Below are positions 1 through 6,100 of a DNA stretch of 6,100 nucleotides, piece after piece (position 1 is the first letter of the stretch; every line of letters begins with the position of its first letter). The notes beneath the pieces were generated by a model. That model had not been told where the DNA came from. It did no database searches and was given only the letters and a program-made list of their open reading frames with translations. The position numbers and the translations under genes were made by a program. This DNA comes from Gammaproteobacteria bacterium (GTDB lineage Bacteria; Pseudomonadota; Gammaproteobacteria; Nitrococcales; Nitrococcaceae), in assembly GCA_018334525.1 (NCBI GenBank), contig JAGXLT010000064.1:1-6100 (forward strand). The letters run 5' to 3'.

Positions 1-1053
1 AGGGAGTTCCCCGGCACTGTGGTGGCGGTGACCCATGATCGATACTTCCTCGATAATGTGGCCGGCTGGATTTTGGAGCTCGATCGCGGCCATGGCATTC
101 CCTGGGAAGGTAACTATTCCTCCTGGCTCGAACAAAAAGATCAGCGTTTGTCTCAGGAAGCCCGTGAACAGGCCTCACACCGTAAGGCGATGCAGGCCGA
201 GCTTGAGTGGGTGCGCTCTAACCCGAAAGGGCGGCAGTCGAAAAGCAAAGCACGCCTGAAGCAGTTTGATGAGCTGCAGTCACGCGAATTTCAGGAACGT
301 AACGAGACCAATGAAATTTATATTCCGCCCGGCCCTCGCCTCGGTAATGTGGTTGTTGAAGCCGATCATATTCGCAAGGCCTTTGGTGACACCCTGCTGG
401 TGGATGATCTGTCGTTTGCCATTCCACCCGGCGGGATTGTCGGGATTATCGGACCGAATGGTGCGGGTAAAACCACACTCTTTCGGATGATCGTTGATCA
501 GGAGCAGCCTGATGAGGGTGCATTACGTCGCGGTGAAACGGTTGAGCTTGCCTATGTGGATCAAAGTCGTGATCACCTGGATAGCAGCAAAACCGTTTGG
601 GAAGAAATCTCTGACGGGCACGATATCCTTCAGGTCGGCAAGTACGAAATGCCCTCGCGCGCCTACTGCGGGCGGTTTAACTTTAAGGGTCAGGATCAGC
701 AAAAGCGCATAGGCGATTTATCCGGCGGTGAGCGTAATCGGGTACATCTGGCCAAGCTGCTTCAGCGCGGCGGCAATCTGCTGCTACTCGATGAGCCGAC
801 CAATGACCTCGATGTTGAAACCTTACGGGCATTAGAGGAAGCGCTGCTGGTTTTCCCCGGGTCAGCACTGGTCATTTCACATGATCGCTGGTTCCTGGAT
901 CGTGTGGCCACGCATATTCTTGCCTTCGAAGGCGATAGCCAGGTGACCTGGTTTGAGGGCAATTATCAGGAATACGAGGCGGATCGGCGCAAGCGCCTGG
1001 GCGATGAGGCACTTAACCCGCACCGCATTAAATACCGACGACTGGCAGGATAA
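1..1053 (+). CDS. ettA: Energy-dependent translational throttle protein EttA (ABC-F ATPase), 5'-truncated
   Basis: The reading frame is open from base 1 and ends at TAA 1051-1053, giving the last 350 residues. Aligned from memory with the 555-residue E. coli EttA, about 205 N-terminal residues lie upstream. Visible in order: the H-loop end of ATPase domain 1 (THDRYF, His at visible residue 12); a charged helical linker (about 46-100, with [10 protein letters not shown]) that in EttA contacts the P-site tRNA; then ATPase domain 2, with Walker [10 protein letters not shown] (151-159), signature LSGGE (240-244), Walker B LLLLDEP with catalytic Glu265 (equivalent to E. coli Glu470), and switch SHDRW (His294). 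The C-terminus [10 protein letters not shown] matches the family ending. EttA is a soluble protein that binds the ribosomal E site and gates the first elongation step according to ADP/ATP ratio; it is not a transporter. The linker and RIKY tail separate it from Uup and other ABC-F members. PurU follows after 5 bp. The GTG at base 19 is internal, not the start. Confidence 0.96.
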   Translation, partial: REFPGTVVAVTHDRYFLDNVAGWILELDRGHGIPWEGNYSSWLEQKDQRLSQEAREQASHRKAMQAELEWVRSNPKGRQSKSKARLKQFDELQSREFQERNETNEIYIPPGPRLGNVVVEADHIRKAFGDTLLVDDLSFAIPPGGIVGIIGPNGAGKTTLFRMIVDQEQPDEGALRRGETVELAYVDQSRDHLDSSKTVWEEISDGHDILQVGKYEMPSRAYCGRFNFKGQDQQKRIGDLSGGERNRVHLAKLLQRGGNLLLLDEPTNDLDVETLRALEEALLVFPGSALVISHDRWFLDRVATHILAFEGDSQVTWFEGNYQEYEADRRKRLGDEALNPHRIKYRRLAG

Positions 1054-1058
1054 CCCGC

Positions 1059-1913
1059 ATGACCACAGCAACGCTTTTAATGCACTGCAAAGATCAACAG
1101 GGTCTGGTTGCTAAAGTGACCCGATTTGTTGCCGAAAATGGCGGTAATGTTATCGACCTCGAACAACACGTTGATCGTGCTGAAGGCATGTTCTTTATGC
1201 GGGTTAATTGGGAGCTCAATGGCTTTGCCCTGGCACCCGATGAAATCGAACCTGCCTTTGAATCGCAAATTGCCGAACCCTACGGCATGTCCTGGCAACT
1301 GCATCTAATGGGTGAAACGCCGCGGGTGGCAATTTTTGTCTCAAAGCTCGCGCATTGCTTTCATGACCTACTGGCGCGCTGGCAATCCGGCGAGTGGGAT
1401 ATTGAAATCCCCCTGGTGATCAGCAATCACGAAGACATGCGTCCGGTGGCGGAGCAGTTCGATTTACCTTACTACTGCTTTCCAATCACCGCCGAGAACA
1501 AAATCGAACAGGAGGCCAAAGAGCTTGAGCTGCTGGCCGAGCATAATATCGATCTGGTGGTGCTTGCCCGCTACATGCAGGTGATCAGCCCACAGATGAT
1601 TGAGGCTTATCCGGAGCGGATCATTAACATCCATCACTCCTTTCTGCCTGCCTTTGCCGGTGCCAAGCCCTACCATGCGGCCCACGCACGTGGCGTCAAA
1701 GTGATTGGTGCCACCAGCCATTATGTGACCGCTGAGCTCGATGCTGGGCCGATCATTGAGCAGGACGTCACCCCCATCTCACACCGGGATTCGATCGAAA
1801 CGCTGGTTCGTAAGGGTCGTGATTTGGAAAAGCTGGTTCTGGCGCGCGGGGTTTTGGCTCATCTACAGCGCAAAACGCTGGTCTATCGCAATCGTACGAT
1901 TGTTTTTAGCTAA
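1059..1913 (+). CDS. purU: Formyltetrahydrofolate deformylase PurU
   Basis: A complete 284-residue protein (E. coli PurU has 280). It hydrolyses 10-formyl-THF to THF and formate in the cytoplasm, balancing free folate against one-carbon folate and supplying formate for purine synthesis by PurT where that enzyme exists. Residues 1 to about 85 form an ACT-type regulatory domain (KDQQGLVAKVTRF near 11-23). Residues about 88-284 form the formyltransferase-fold hydrolase domain. The catalytic triad of this fold is visible as Asn190, His192 (NIHHSFLPAF) and Asp228 (LDAGPI); the 38-residue Asn-to-Asp spacing equals that of GAR transformylase (Asn106, Asp144). HHSFLPAFAGAKPYH and the N-terminal ACT domain separate PurU from PurN and Fmt. 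ATG 1059 is preceded by AGGA at 1047-1050, 8 nt away, which overlaps the end of ettA, so co-transcription and coupled translation with ettA are likely. The frame is intact. In E. coli the enzyme is activated by methionine and inhibited by glycine; the ACT domain suggests similar control here. Confidence 0.96.
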   Translation: MTTATLLMHCKDQQGLVAKVTRFVAENGGNVIDLEQHVDRAEGMFFMRVNWELNGFALAPDEIEPAFESQIAEPYGMSWQLHLMGETPRVAIFVSKLAHCFHDLLARWQSGEWDIEIPLVISNHEDMRPVAEQFDLPYYCFPITAENKIEQEAKELELLAEHNIDLVVLARYMQVISPQMIEAYPERIINIHHSFLPAFAGAKPYHAAHARGVKVIGATSHYVTAELDAGPIIEQDVTPISHRDSIETLVRKGRDLEKLVLARGVLAHLQRKTLVYRNRTIVFS

Positions 1914-1914
1914 C

Positions 1915-1972
1915 AGTTATTAGTTATCAGTGGGATTTTTTGCTGACGACTGACGACTGACAACTAACGACT
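1915..1972. terminator. Imperfect inverted repeat between convergent genes, possible bidirectional terminator
   Basis: The left arm 1915-1931 pairs with the right arm 1956-1972: 17 positions with a 24-nt loop. In the minus-strand transcript there is one mismatch (C-A) and two G-U pairs; in the plus-strand transcript, two A-C mismatches and one G-U. The position directly after purU and overlapping the protease stop suits a shared transcription end. It is not a standard intrinsic terminator: the stem is AT-rich, the loop is long, and the only T-run on the plus strand (1936-1941) lies inside the loop rather than after the stem. The arms are made of the heptamer units, so the pairing may be a by-product of the repeats. 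Confidence 0.35.
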
Positions 1973-1977
1973 AACAA
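1943..1977. repeat. Heptanucleotide tandem repeat, five units (CTRACRA)
   Basis: Five contiguous 7-bp units read CTGACGA (1943), CTGACGA (1950), CTGACAA (1957), CTAACGA (1964) and CTAACAA (1971). Variation is limited to A/G transitions at unit positions 3 and 6. The last unit includes the complement of the TAG stop (1971-1973) and Cys codon of the minus-strand protease, so the array runs into the gene end. Two diverged units in inverted orientation lie at 1917-1930. Short heptamer arrays of this kind (STRR) are described in cyanobacteria. Whether this one belongs to a genome-wide family cannot be told from one locus. No role is assigned. Confidence 0.8.
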
Positions 1978-2768
1978 TCCGGGCGGCGGCCCTGCGCTTG
2001 AGCTCGCTCATAAAGCGGCATTGCCTCGGGCATCAGCGTTTGCAAGTCGCTAATACGGCGACCCGATGAGGGATGCGTTGATAAAAAAGTTGGCGGTTGC
2101 GCACCACCTGCCCGCGCCATATTTCTCCACAGATTAACCGCCTCACGCGGATCAAATCCGGCATCAGCCATCAGACCAAGGCCAATCGCATCCGCCTCTG
2201 ATTCATGCAGACGACTGAACGGCAGAATAATGCCGAGATGCGCGCCCACGCCAAGTGCCGCGAGTAGGCGCTGTCTATCCGCATCATCACCGGCGGCAAT
2301 CTGCAAAGCAGACAGGCCAGCCACCGTCGCAAACTGCGTCGAAACCCGCTCATTGCCATGTCGGGCCATCACATGCGCAATTTCATGAGCAATCACCGTT
2401 GCCAGTTGATCCTGATTCTCGGCAACCTCCAGCAACCCTGAGTACACCCCCATCTTGCCACCGGGCAGCGCAAACGCGTTCACCTGCTCGCTCTCAAAAA
2501 CCGAAACTTCCCACTGTTCCCGCACGTATTGCGGTGGCAAGGCAGCCAGCATCGCATCGGTCACACATTGCACATAGGCACCTTGCTCACTTGAAGCAAT
2601 AACTGATTCTTTCTCTCGAATATCGGCATAGGCCCGGGCACCCAGAGCACGCATTTGAGAATCAGGGAAAATCTGCAACTGTTGGCGGCCCGTTGGCGTC
2701 GTAGCGCAGGCAGAAACAATCAGGCCAATCAGCACAAGGCTGATCGCATGCCAAGGCCGCTTAATCAT
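1971..2768 (-). CDS. M48-family zinc metalloprotease, predicted outer-membrane lipoprotein
   Basis: 265 residues from ATG 2768-2766. This start is chosen because it directly yields a lipoprotein signal: MIKR, a hydrophobic stretch (9-18) and lipobox VSAC with acylated Cys21. The frame extends upstream to 2981, but that part overlaps the neighbouring gene and looks like its shadow. Ala after the Cys (no Asp at +2) suggests Lol-dependent transfer to the inner leaflet of the outer membrane. Catalytic features: HEIAH at 128-132 (zinc ligands His128 and His132, base Glu129), third ligand Glu191 in HESEADAIGL, and a downstream FLSTHPSSGRRI segment (228-239), all typical of M48. NAFALPGGKMGVYSGLL (97-113) is also characteristic. 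The family includes envelope quality-control proteases such as LoiP, YcaL and BepA; which one is equivalent is unclear. There is no TPR domain, so it is not BepA itself. Its substrate is unknown. It overlaps the upstream gene by 8 bp and has only a weak A-rich ribosome site, which suggests translational coupling. Confidence 0.92.
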   Translation of the reverse strand: MIKRPWHAISLVLIGLIVSACATTPTGRQQLQIFPDSQMRALGARAYADIREKESVIASSEQGAYVQCVTDAMLAALPPQYVREQWEVSVFESEQVNAFALPGGKMGVYSGLLEVAENQDQLATVIAHEIAHVMARHGNERVSTQFATVAGLSALQIAAGDDADRQRLLAALGVGAHLGIILPFSRLHESEADAIGLGLMADAGFDPREAVNLWRNMARAGGAQPPTFLSTHPSSGRRISDLQTLMPEAMPLYERAQAQGRRPDC

Positions 2769-3087
2769 CTTTCTTAGGAAAATCGACCGGCTCATCAATT
2801 GGCGGCAGCCCCGCCTTTTTTTGCGCAATAATCTGCCAGGTGATGTGCCACATACCCATTGCCAGGCCGAACAGACCCAGGAGGGCAAGCGCCGGGCTTG
2901 ATACAAAAGGTGTAGTAAATAACAACCACAGCCCGGCACCAAAGGCGAACCAGCGCGAGGCAAACTTTCCGCAATTATCACGGCACCAGCGTGCCCGCTC
3001 GGCTGCGGATGCGCTGACTAGAGGGGGCTGGTGTAAATGCCAAATGGCCAGTAAATAACCTGCTGCTTTACTTAAATAATCACTCAT
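2761..3087 (-). CDS. Uncharacterised small membrane protein upstream of the M48 lipoprotein
   Basis: 108 residues from ATG 3087-3085 to TAA 2763-2761. I do not recognise the family. The N-terminal part (1-41) is mixed and has two Cys (35 and 39, WCRDNCGKF). Two hydrophobic segments follow, about 44-60 (WFAFGAGLWLLFTTPFV region) and about 64-85 (PALALLGLFGLAMGMWHITW region). The tail is polar and acidic/lysine-rich, PPIDEPVDFPKKDD. This suggests an inner-membrane hairpin with both ends on the same side. Tryptophan is frequent near the membrane edges. The last codons overlap the protease start (GATGATTAA region), so the two are probably one operon with coupled translation. The start is not certain: no good Shine-Dalgarno precedes 3087. 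A longer frame starts at 3138, but it would add 17 residues of non-descript sequence and push into the metH leader. The gene is probably real, because of the overlap and the coherent membrane-protein composition. Confidence 0.75.
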   Translation of the reverse strand: MSDYLSKAAGYLLAIWHLHQPPLVSASAAERARWCRDNCGKFASRWFAFGAGLWLLFTTPFVSSPALALLGLFGLAMGMWHITWQIIAQKKAGLPPIDEPVDFPKKDD

Positions 3088-3185
3088 GACTGCATTATGA
3101 ACCTGTATAGCCCGCGGCGGTAGTACGCCTTTGCGCATCAGGATAGAATGGAGGGCTTTATTGATATTTGACCGGAGTTAAAACC
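3088..3185. promoter_or_regulatory. Divergent intergenic region between the membrane-protein operon and metH
   Basis: These 98 bp must hold the minus-strand promoter of the membrane-protein/protease pair and probably the metH promoter. Possible -10 elements are TAGAAT at 3144-3149 for metH and CATAAT at 3099-3094 on the minus strand. Neither has a convincing -35 at 16-18 bp, and the second would give an almost leaderless transcript. I see no MetJ-like AGACGTCT repeats and no MetR-like TGAA-N5-TTCA site. The space is too short for a cobalamin or SAM riboswitch. The metH ribosome site GGAG at 3174-3177 is clear. Confidence 0.35.
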
Positions 3186-6100
3186 ATGTCAGCGCGAATC
3201 GATCGATTGCGCCAAATTCTTGCCGAGCGAATTGCCCTGCTCGATTGTGCAATGGGGACGATGATTCAGTCCTATGCACTGGAGGAGGCTGATTTTCGTG
3301 GCGAGCGTTTTGCTGATCATTCGCATGATTTAAAGGGCAATAACGACCTGCTGGTCTTAACCCGGCCAGACATTATTTTAGACATCCACCGCGAAAACCT
3401 GGCCGCCGGTGCGGATATCCTTGAAACGAACACCTTCTCGGCCACGCAAATTGCGCAGGCCGACTATGGTCTTCAACCGGTCGCCCGCGAAATCAATGTG
3501 GCTGCCGCTAAACTCGCGCGCCAGGCATGTGATGAGTTTGAAGCAGCCGACCCGACCCGACCGCGACTGGTTGCCGGCGCAATCGGGCCCACCAACCGGA
3601 CTGCTTCCATCTCACCGGATGTAAATGATCCCGGTAAACGCAATGTTACCTTCGATGAATTGGTTGCCACTTACCGCGAAGCCGCAGAAGGTTTAATTGA
3701 AGGCGGCGCCGATCTGCTGCTGGTTGAAACGATTTTTGACACGCTAAACGCCAAGGCGGCTATTTACGCGTTAGAAACGCTATTTGAAGAGCGCGGAGAA
3801 CGCTGGCCGGTCATGATTTCCGGCACGATCACTGATGCGTCCGGCCGCACCTTATCAGGCCAGACGACCGAAGCATTCTGGAACTCTATCCGTCATGCCC
3901 GCCCGTTTACCGTCGGGCTTAACTGCGCGTTGGGTGCCGATCTGATGCGGCCGTTTGTGCAGGAAATCAGCCGGGTGGCCAACACTTTCGTCACCATCTA
4001 TCCCAATGCCGGGCTGCCCAATGAGTTTGGCGAGTATGATCACTCGGCCGAATTCATGGCCAAAATCATGCGTGAATTTGCAGAAAGCGGATTTGTGAAC
4101 ATTATTGGCGGGTGCTGCGGCACAACGCCTGAGCACATTCGCGCATTAGCAAAAATGGTCGAGGGACTGCCACCACGGCCGATCCCCGCACCGGAAACCG
4201 CTATGAAGCTCTCGGGGCTGGAGCCCTTCAACATCAGCGCCTCGTCACTTTTTGTGAATATTGGTGAGCGCACCAACGTCACCGGCTCAGCCCGCTTTAA
4301 GCGATTAATTAAAGAAGAAGACTACGACGCCGCACTAGAGGTGGCGCGCGAACAGGTCGACGGCGGCGCGCAGATGATCGACGTGAATATGGACGAGGGG
4401 ATGCTCGATGCCTCTGCGGCCATGGAGCGGTTCTTGCGGCTCGTCTCAGCAGAACCGGATATTGCGCGTGTACCGGTGATGATCGATTCGTCTAAATGGG
4501 AAGCCATCGAAATTGGCCTGAAATCGGTACAGGGCAAATCCGTTGTTAACTCCATCTCACTGAAAGAAGGTGAAGAGCCTTTTCTGGCGCAAGCCGGTGA
4601 GCTGCGCCGCCATGGCGCAGCTGTTGTGATTATGGCCTTCGACGAACAGGGCCAGGCCGACACCTATGAGCGGCGAATTCAAATTTGCGAGCGGGCCTAT
4701 CGTATGCTGGTGGATAAGCTCGATTTTCCGCCAGAAGACATCATTTTCGACCCCAATATCTTCCCCGTTGCGACCGGCATTCCGGAGCATGATCGCTACG
4801 CGGTAGACTTCATCGCGGCTACGCACTGGATTAAAGACAACCTTCCGCATGCCAAAGTCAGCGGTGGTCTATCGAATATTTCGTTTTCTTTTCGCGGCAA
4901 TAATGCGGTGCGTGAAGCAATGCACTCGGTGTTTTTGTATCACGCCATTCGCGAAGGGCTGGATATGGCCATTGTTAATGCCAGCCAGCTCGAGGTGTAC
5001 GACGATATCGATTCAGAGCTTCGTGAACACGTTGAAGATGTGATTCTGGCCCGGCGGGAAGATGCCACAGAGCGGCTGCTTGACTTAGCGGAGCGCTACA
5101 AAGGCCAGGGCATGAAGCGGCGGGAAGAAGATCTATCCTGGCGTGACCAGCCGGTCGCAAAGCGCTTGGAGCATGCACTGGTTAAAGGCATTGCCGAATA
5201 TGTTGATGACGATGTCGAAGAGGCACGTCAGCAGTTTGCTCGGCCCATAGAGGTGATCGAAGGGCCTCTTATGGATGGCATGAATGTGGTGGGCGACCTG
5301 TTCGGGGAAGGCAAAATGTTCCTGCCCCAGGTCGTGAAATCAGCCCGCGTTATGAAAAAAGCCGTGGCCTACCTGCTGCCGTACATTGAAGAAGAAAAGG
5401 CCATTTCCGGCAACACAAACGATGAACCTGCCGGGCGGATTCTTCTGGCAACAGTCAAAGGCGATGTACATGACATCGGCAAAAATATTGTGGGTGTCAT
5501 CCTGCAATGTAATAACTTTGCCGTTACCGACATCGGCGTGATGGTGCCTGCTGAGAAAATTCTCGATGCCGCCATTGAGCATCGCGCCGATATTATCGGC
5601 TTATCGGGCCTGATCACCCCCTCATTAGATGAGATGGTCAACGTTGCTAAAGAAATGGAACGCCGGGGGCTGAAGCTACCGCTACTCATCGGCGGAGCAA
5701 CGACCTCGCGCGTGCACACGGCGGTCAAAATCGCACCGCAATACGGCGCGGAGACCATTTACGTGAAAGATGCCTCACGCGCAGTGGGCGTTGCCAGCAA
5801 TCTGGTCAGCGACACTCGCCGTAGCGACTTTGTCGCAGGCATTCTTGAAGAATATGAGCGTGTTCGTACCCAGCATGCCAGCCGGCAGAAGCGTCAGAAG
5901 TGGGTCAGCCTTGAGCAGGCGCGCACGAACCGAACCCCTATCGACTGGTCCGCATGGACACCCACCCGCCCCAAGCAGCCCGGTATTCATGTTCTCGAGC
6001 CCGAGCTGGAAGCGCTGGTGCCGTATATTGATTGGAGCCCGTTCTTCCACGCCTGGGAGCTTGCCGGCTCTTATCCTAAAATTTTAGACGACGAAATTGT
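3186..6100 (+). CDS. metH: Cobalamin-dependent methionine synthase MetH, 3'-truncated
   Basis: The frame is open from ATG 3186 (GGAG at 3174-3177, 8 nt upstream) to the window end: 971 residues of about 1,230 expected from E. coli (1,227). The cytoplasmic enzyme transfers the methyl group of 5-methyl-THF through cobalamin to homocysteine, giving methionine and THF. Domains: homocysteine barrel about 1-325, with zinc ligands Cys247, Cys310 and Cys311 (GGCCGT), the same numbers as in E. coli; pterin barrel about 355-615, with [13 protein letters not shown] (356 on), IDSSKW (433-438), FDEQGQAD (485-492) and DPNIF (522-526); cobalamin cap about 650-745; Rossmann B12 domain with DVHDIG, His762 being the lower cobalt ligand (E. 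coli His759); and the start of the AdoMet reactivation domain from about 900, with Asp949 in DWSPFF matching E. coli Asp946. The rest of the activation domain is outside the window. An unusual LDCAMGT replaces the more common DGGMGT or DGAMGT at 19-25. The frame is intact, and metH is transcribed divergently from the membrane-protein gene. Confidence 0.97.
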   Translation, partial: MSARIDRLRQILAERIALLDCAMGTMIQSYALEEADFRGERFADHSHDLKGNNDLLVLTRPDIILDIHRENLAAGADILETNTFSATQIAQADYGLQPVAREINVAAAKLARQACDEFEAADPTRPRLVAGAIGPTNRTASISPDVNDPGKRNVTFDELVATYREAAEGLIEGGADLLLVETIFDTLNAKAAIYALETLFEERGERWPVMISGTITDASGRTLSGQTTEAFWNSIRHARPFTVGLNCALGADLMRPFVQEISRVANTFVTIYPNAGLPNEFGEYDHSAEFMAKIMREFAESGFVNIIGGCCGTTPEHIRALAKMVEGLPPRPIPAPETAMKLSGLEPFNISASSLFVNIGERTNVTGSARFKRLIKEEDYDAALEVAREQVDGGAQMIDVNMDEGMLDASAAMERFLRLVSAEPDIARVPVMIDSSKWEAIEIGLKSVQGKSVVNSISLKEGEEPFLAQAGELRRHGAAVVIMAFDEQGQADTYERRIQICERAYRMLVDKLDFPPEDIIFDPNIFPVATGIPEHDRYAVDFIAATHWIKDNLPHAKVSGGLSNISFSFRGNNAVREAMHSVFLYHAIREGLDMAIVNASQLEVYDDIDSELREHVEDVILARREDATERLLDLAERYKGQGMKRREEDLSWRDQPVAKRLEHALVKGIAEYVDDDVEEARQQFARPIEVIEGPLMDGMNVVGDLFGEGKMFLPQVVKSARVMKKAVAYLLPYIEEEKAISGNTNDEPAGRILLATVKGDVHDIGKNIVGVILQCNNFAVTDIGVMVPAEKILDAAIEHRADIIGLSGLITPSLDEMVNVAKEMERRGLKLPLLIGGATTSRVHTAVKIAPQYGAETIYVKDASRAVGVASNLVSDTRRSDFVAGILEEYERVRTQHASRQKRQKWVSLEQARTNRTPIDWSAWTPTRPKQPGIHVLEPELEALVPYIDWSPFFHAWELAGSYPKILDDEI

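Noticed and set aside
1908..1925. Small hairpin AGCTAA/TTAGTT at the end of purU as an intrinsic terminator
   Set aside because: The stem is six pairs including a G-U, AT-rich, and 10 nt away from the T-run at 1936, so it lacks the required geometry.
1943..1977. The repeat block as a CRISPR array
   Set aside because: The units are 7 bp, directly adjacent, with no spacers and no cas genes nearby.
2255..2602. 115-codon plus-strand open frame opposite the protease gene
   Set aside because: The translation is rich in Pro, His, Ser and Gln with no recognisable motif. It lies wholly antisense to a well-supported gene and is best explained as its shadow.
2769..2981. N-terminal extension of the M48 protease frame by 71 residues
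   Set aside because: It overlaps the membrane-protein gene in another frame, is rich in Arg, Cys and Pro without domain character, and would bury the lipoprotein signal peptide that begins at the ATG ending at 2768.
3084..3095. Three-codon minus-strand ORF (ATG CAG TCA TGA) whose stop overlaps the membrane-protein start codon
   Set aside because: It has no Shine-Dalgarno site, and such a tiny ORF occurs easily by chance; it is not strong enough to propose a leader peptide.
3088..3185. Cobalamin or SAM riboswitch upstream of metH
   Set aside because: Only 98 bp separate the divergent starts, and I see no B12-box-like or S-box-like conserved core or expression-platform hairpin.
4322..4850. 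Minus-strand open frames of about 100 codons inside metH, and similar ones at 5340-5758 and 5775-6050
   Set aside because: They are antisense to conserved MetH coding sequence, show no domains, and vary in frame as expected for shadows of a codon-biased gene.

Overview
The window is ordinary chromosomal housekeeping DNA, most likely from a gammaproteobacterium. The EttA, PurU and MetH products resemble the E. coli proteins closely enough that catalytic residues fall at the same or nearly the same numbers. I cannot name a genus. I see no phage, plasmid, insertion sequence, RNA gene or CRISPR array.

Layout, left to right. (1) 1-1053, plus strand: the 3' part of ettA, encoding the ABC-F ribosome-bound translation factor; its start lies upstream of the window. 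(2) 1059-1913, plus strand: a complete purU (formyltetrahydrofolate deformylase), 5 bp after ettA and probably co-transcribed with it. (3) 1914-1977: a short convergent intergenic region built of 7-bp repeat units. Five direct units (consensus CTRACRA) lie at 1943-1977 and two diverged inverted units at 1917-1930, so the region can fold into a long imperfect hairpin. The last unit contains the stop codon of the next gene. (4) 1971-2768, minus strand: an M48-family zinc metalloprotease lipoprotein. (5) 2761-3087, minus strand: an uncharacterised small membrane protein whose 3' end overlaps the protease start by 8 bp. (6) 3088-3185: a divergent control region of about 100 bp. (7) 3186 to the window end, plus strand: metH, cobalamin-dependent methionine synthase, cut off in its C-terminal activation domain.

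Functionally, purU and metH both feed the tetrahydrofolate pool. PurU hydrolyses 10-formyl-THF to THF and formate, and MetH demethylates 5-methyl-THF while making methionine. They are not in one operon. The small membrane protein and the M48 lipoprotein form a separate, probably translationally coupled, envelope pair.

I did not find an undescribed system. The items most worth a second look are the heptamer repeat block and the unknown membrane protein coupled to the lipoprotein protease.
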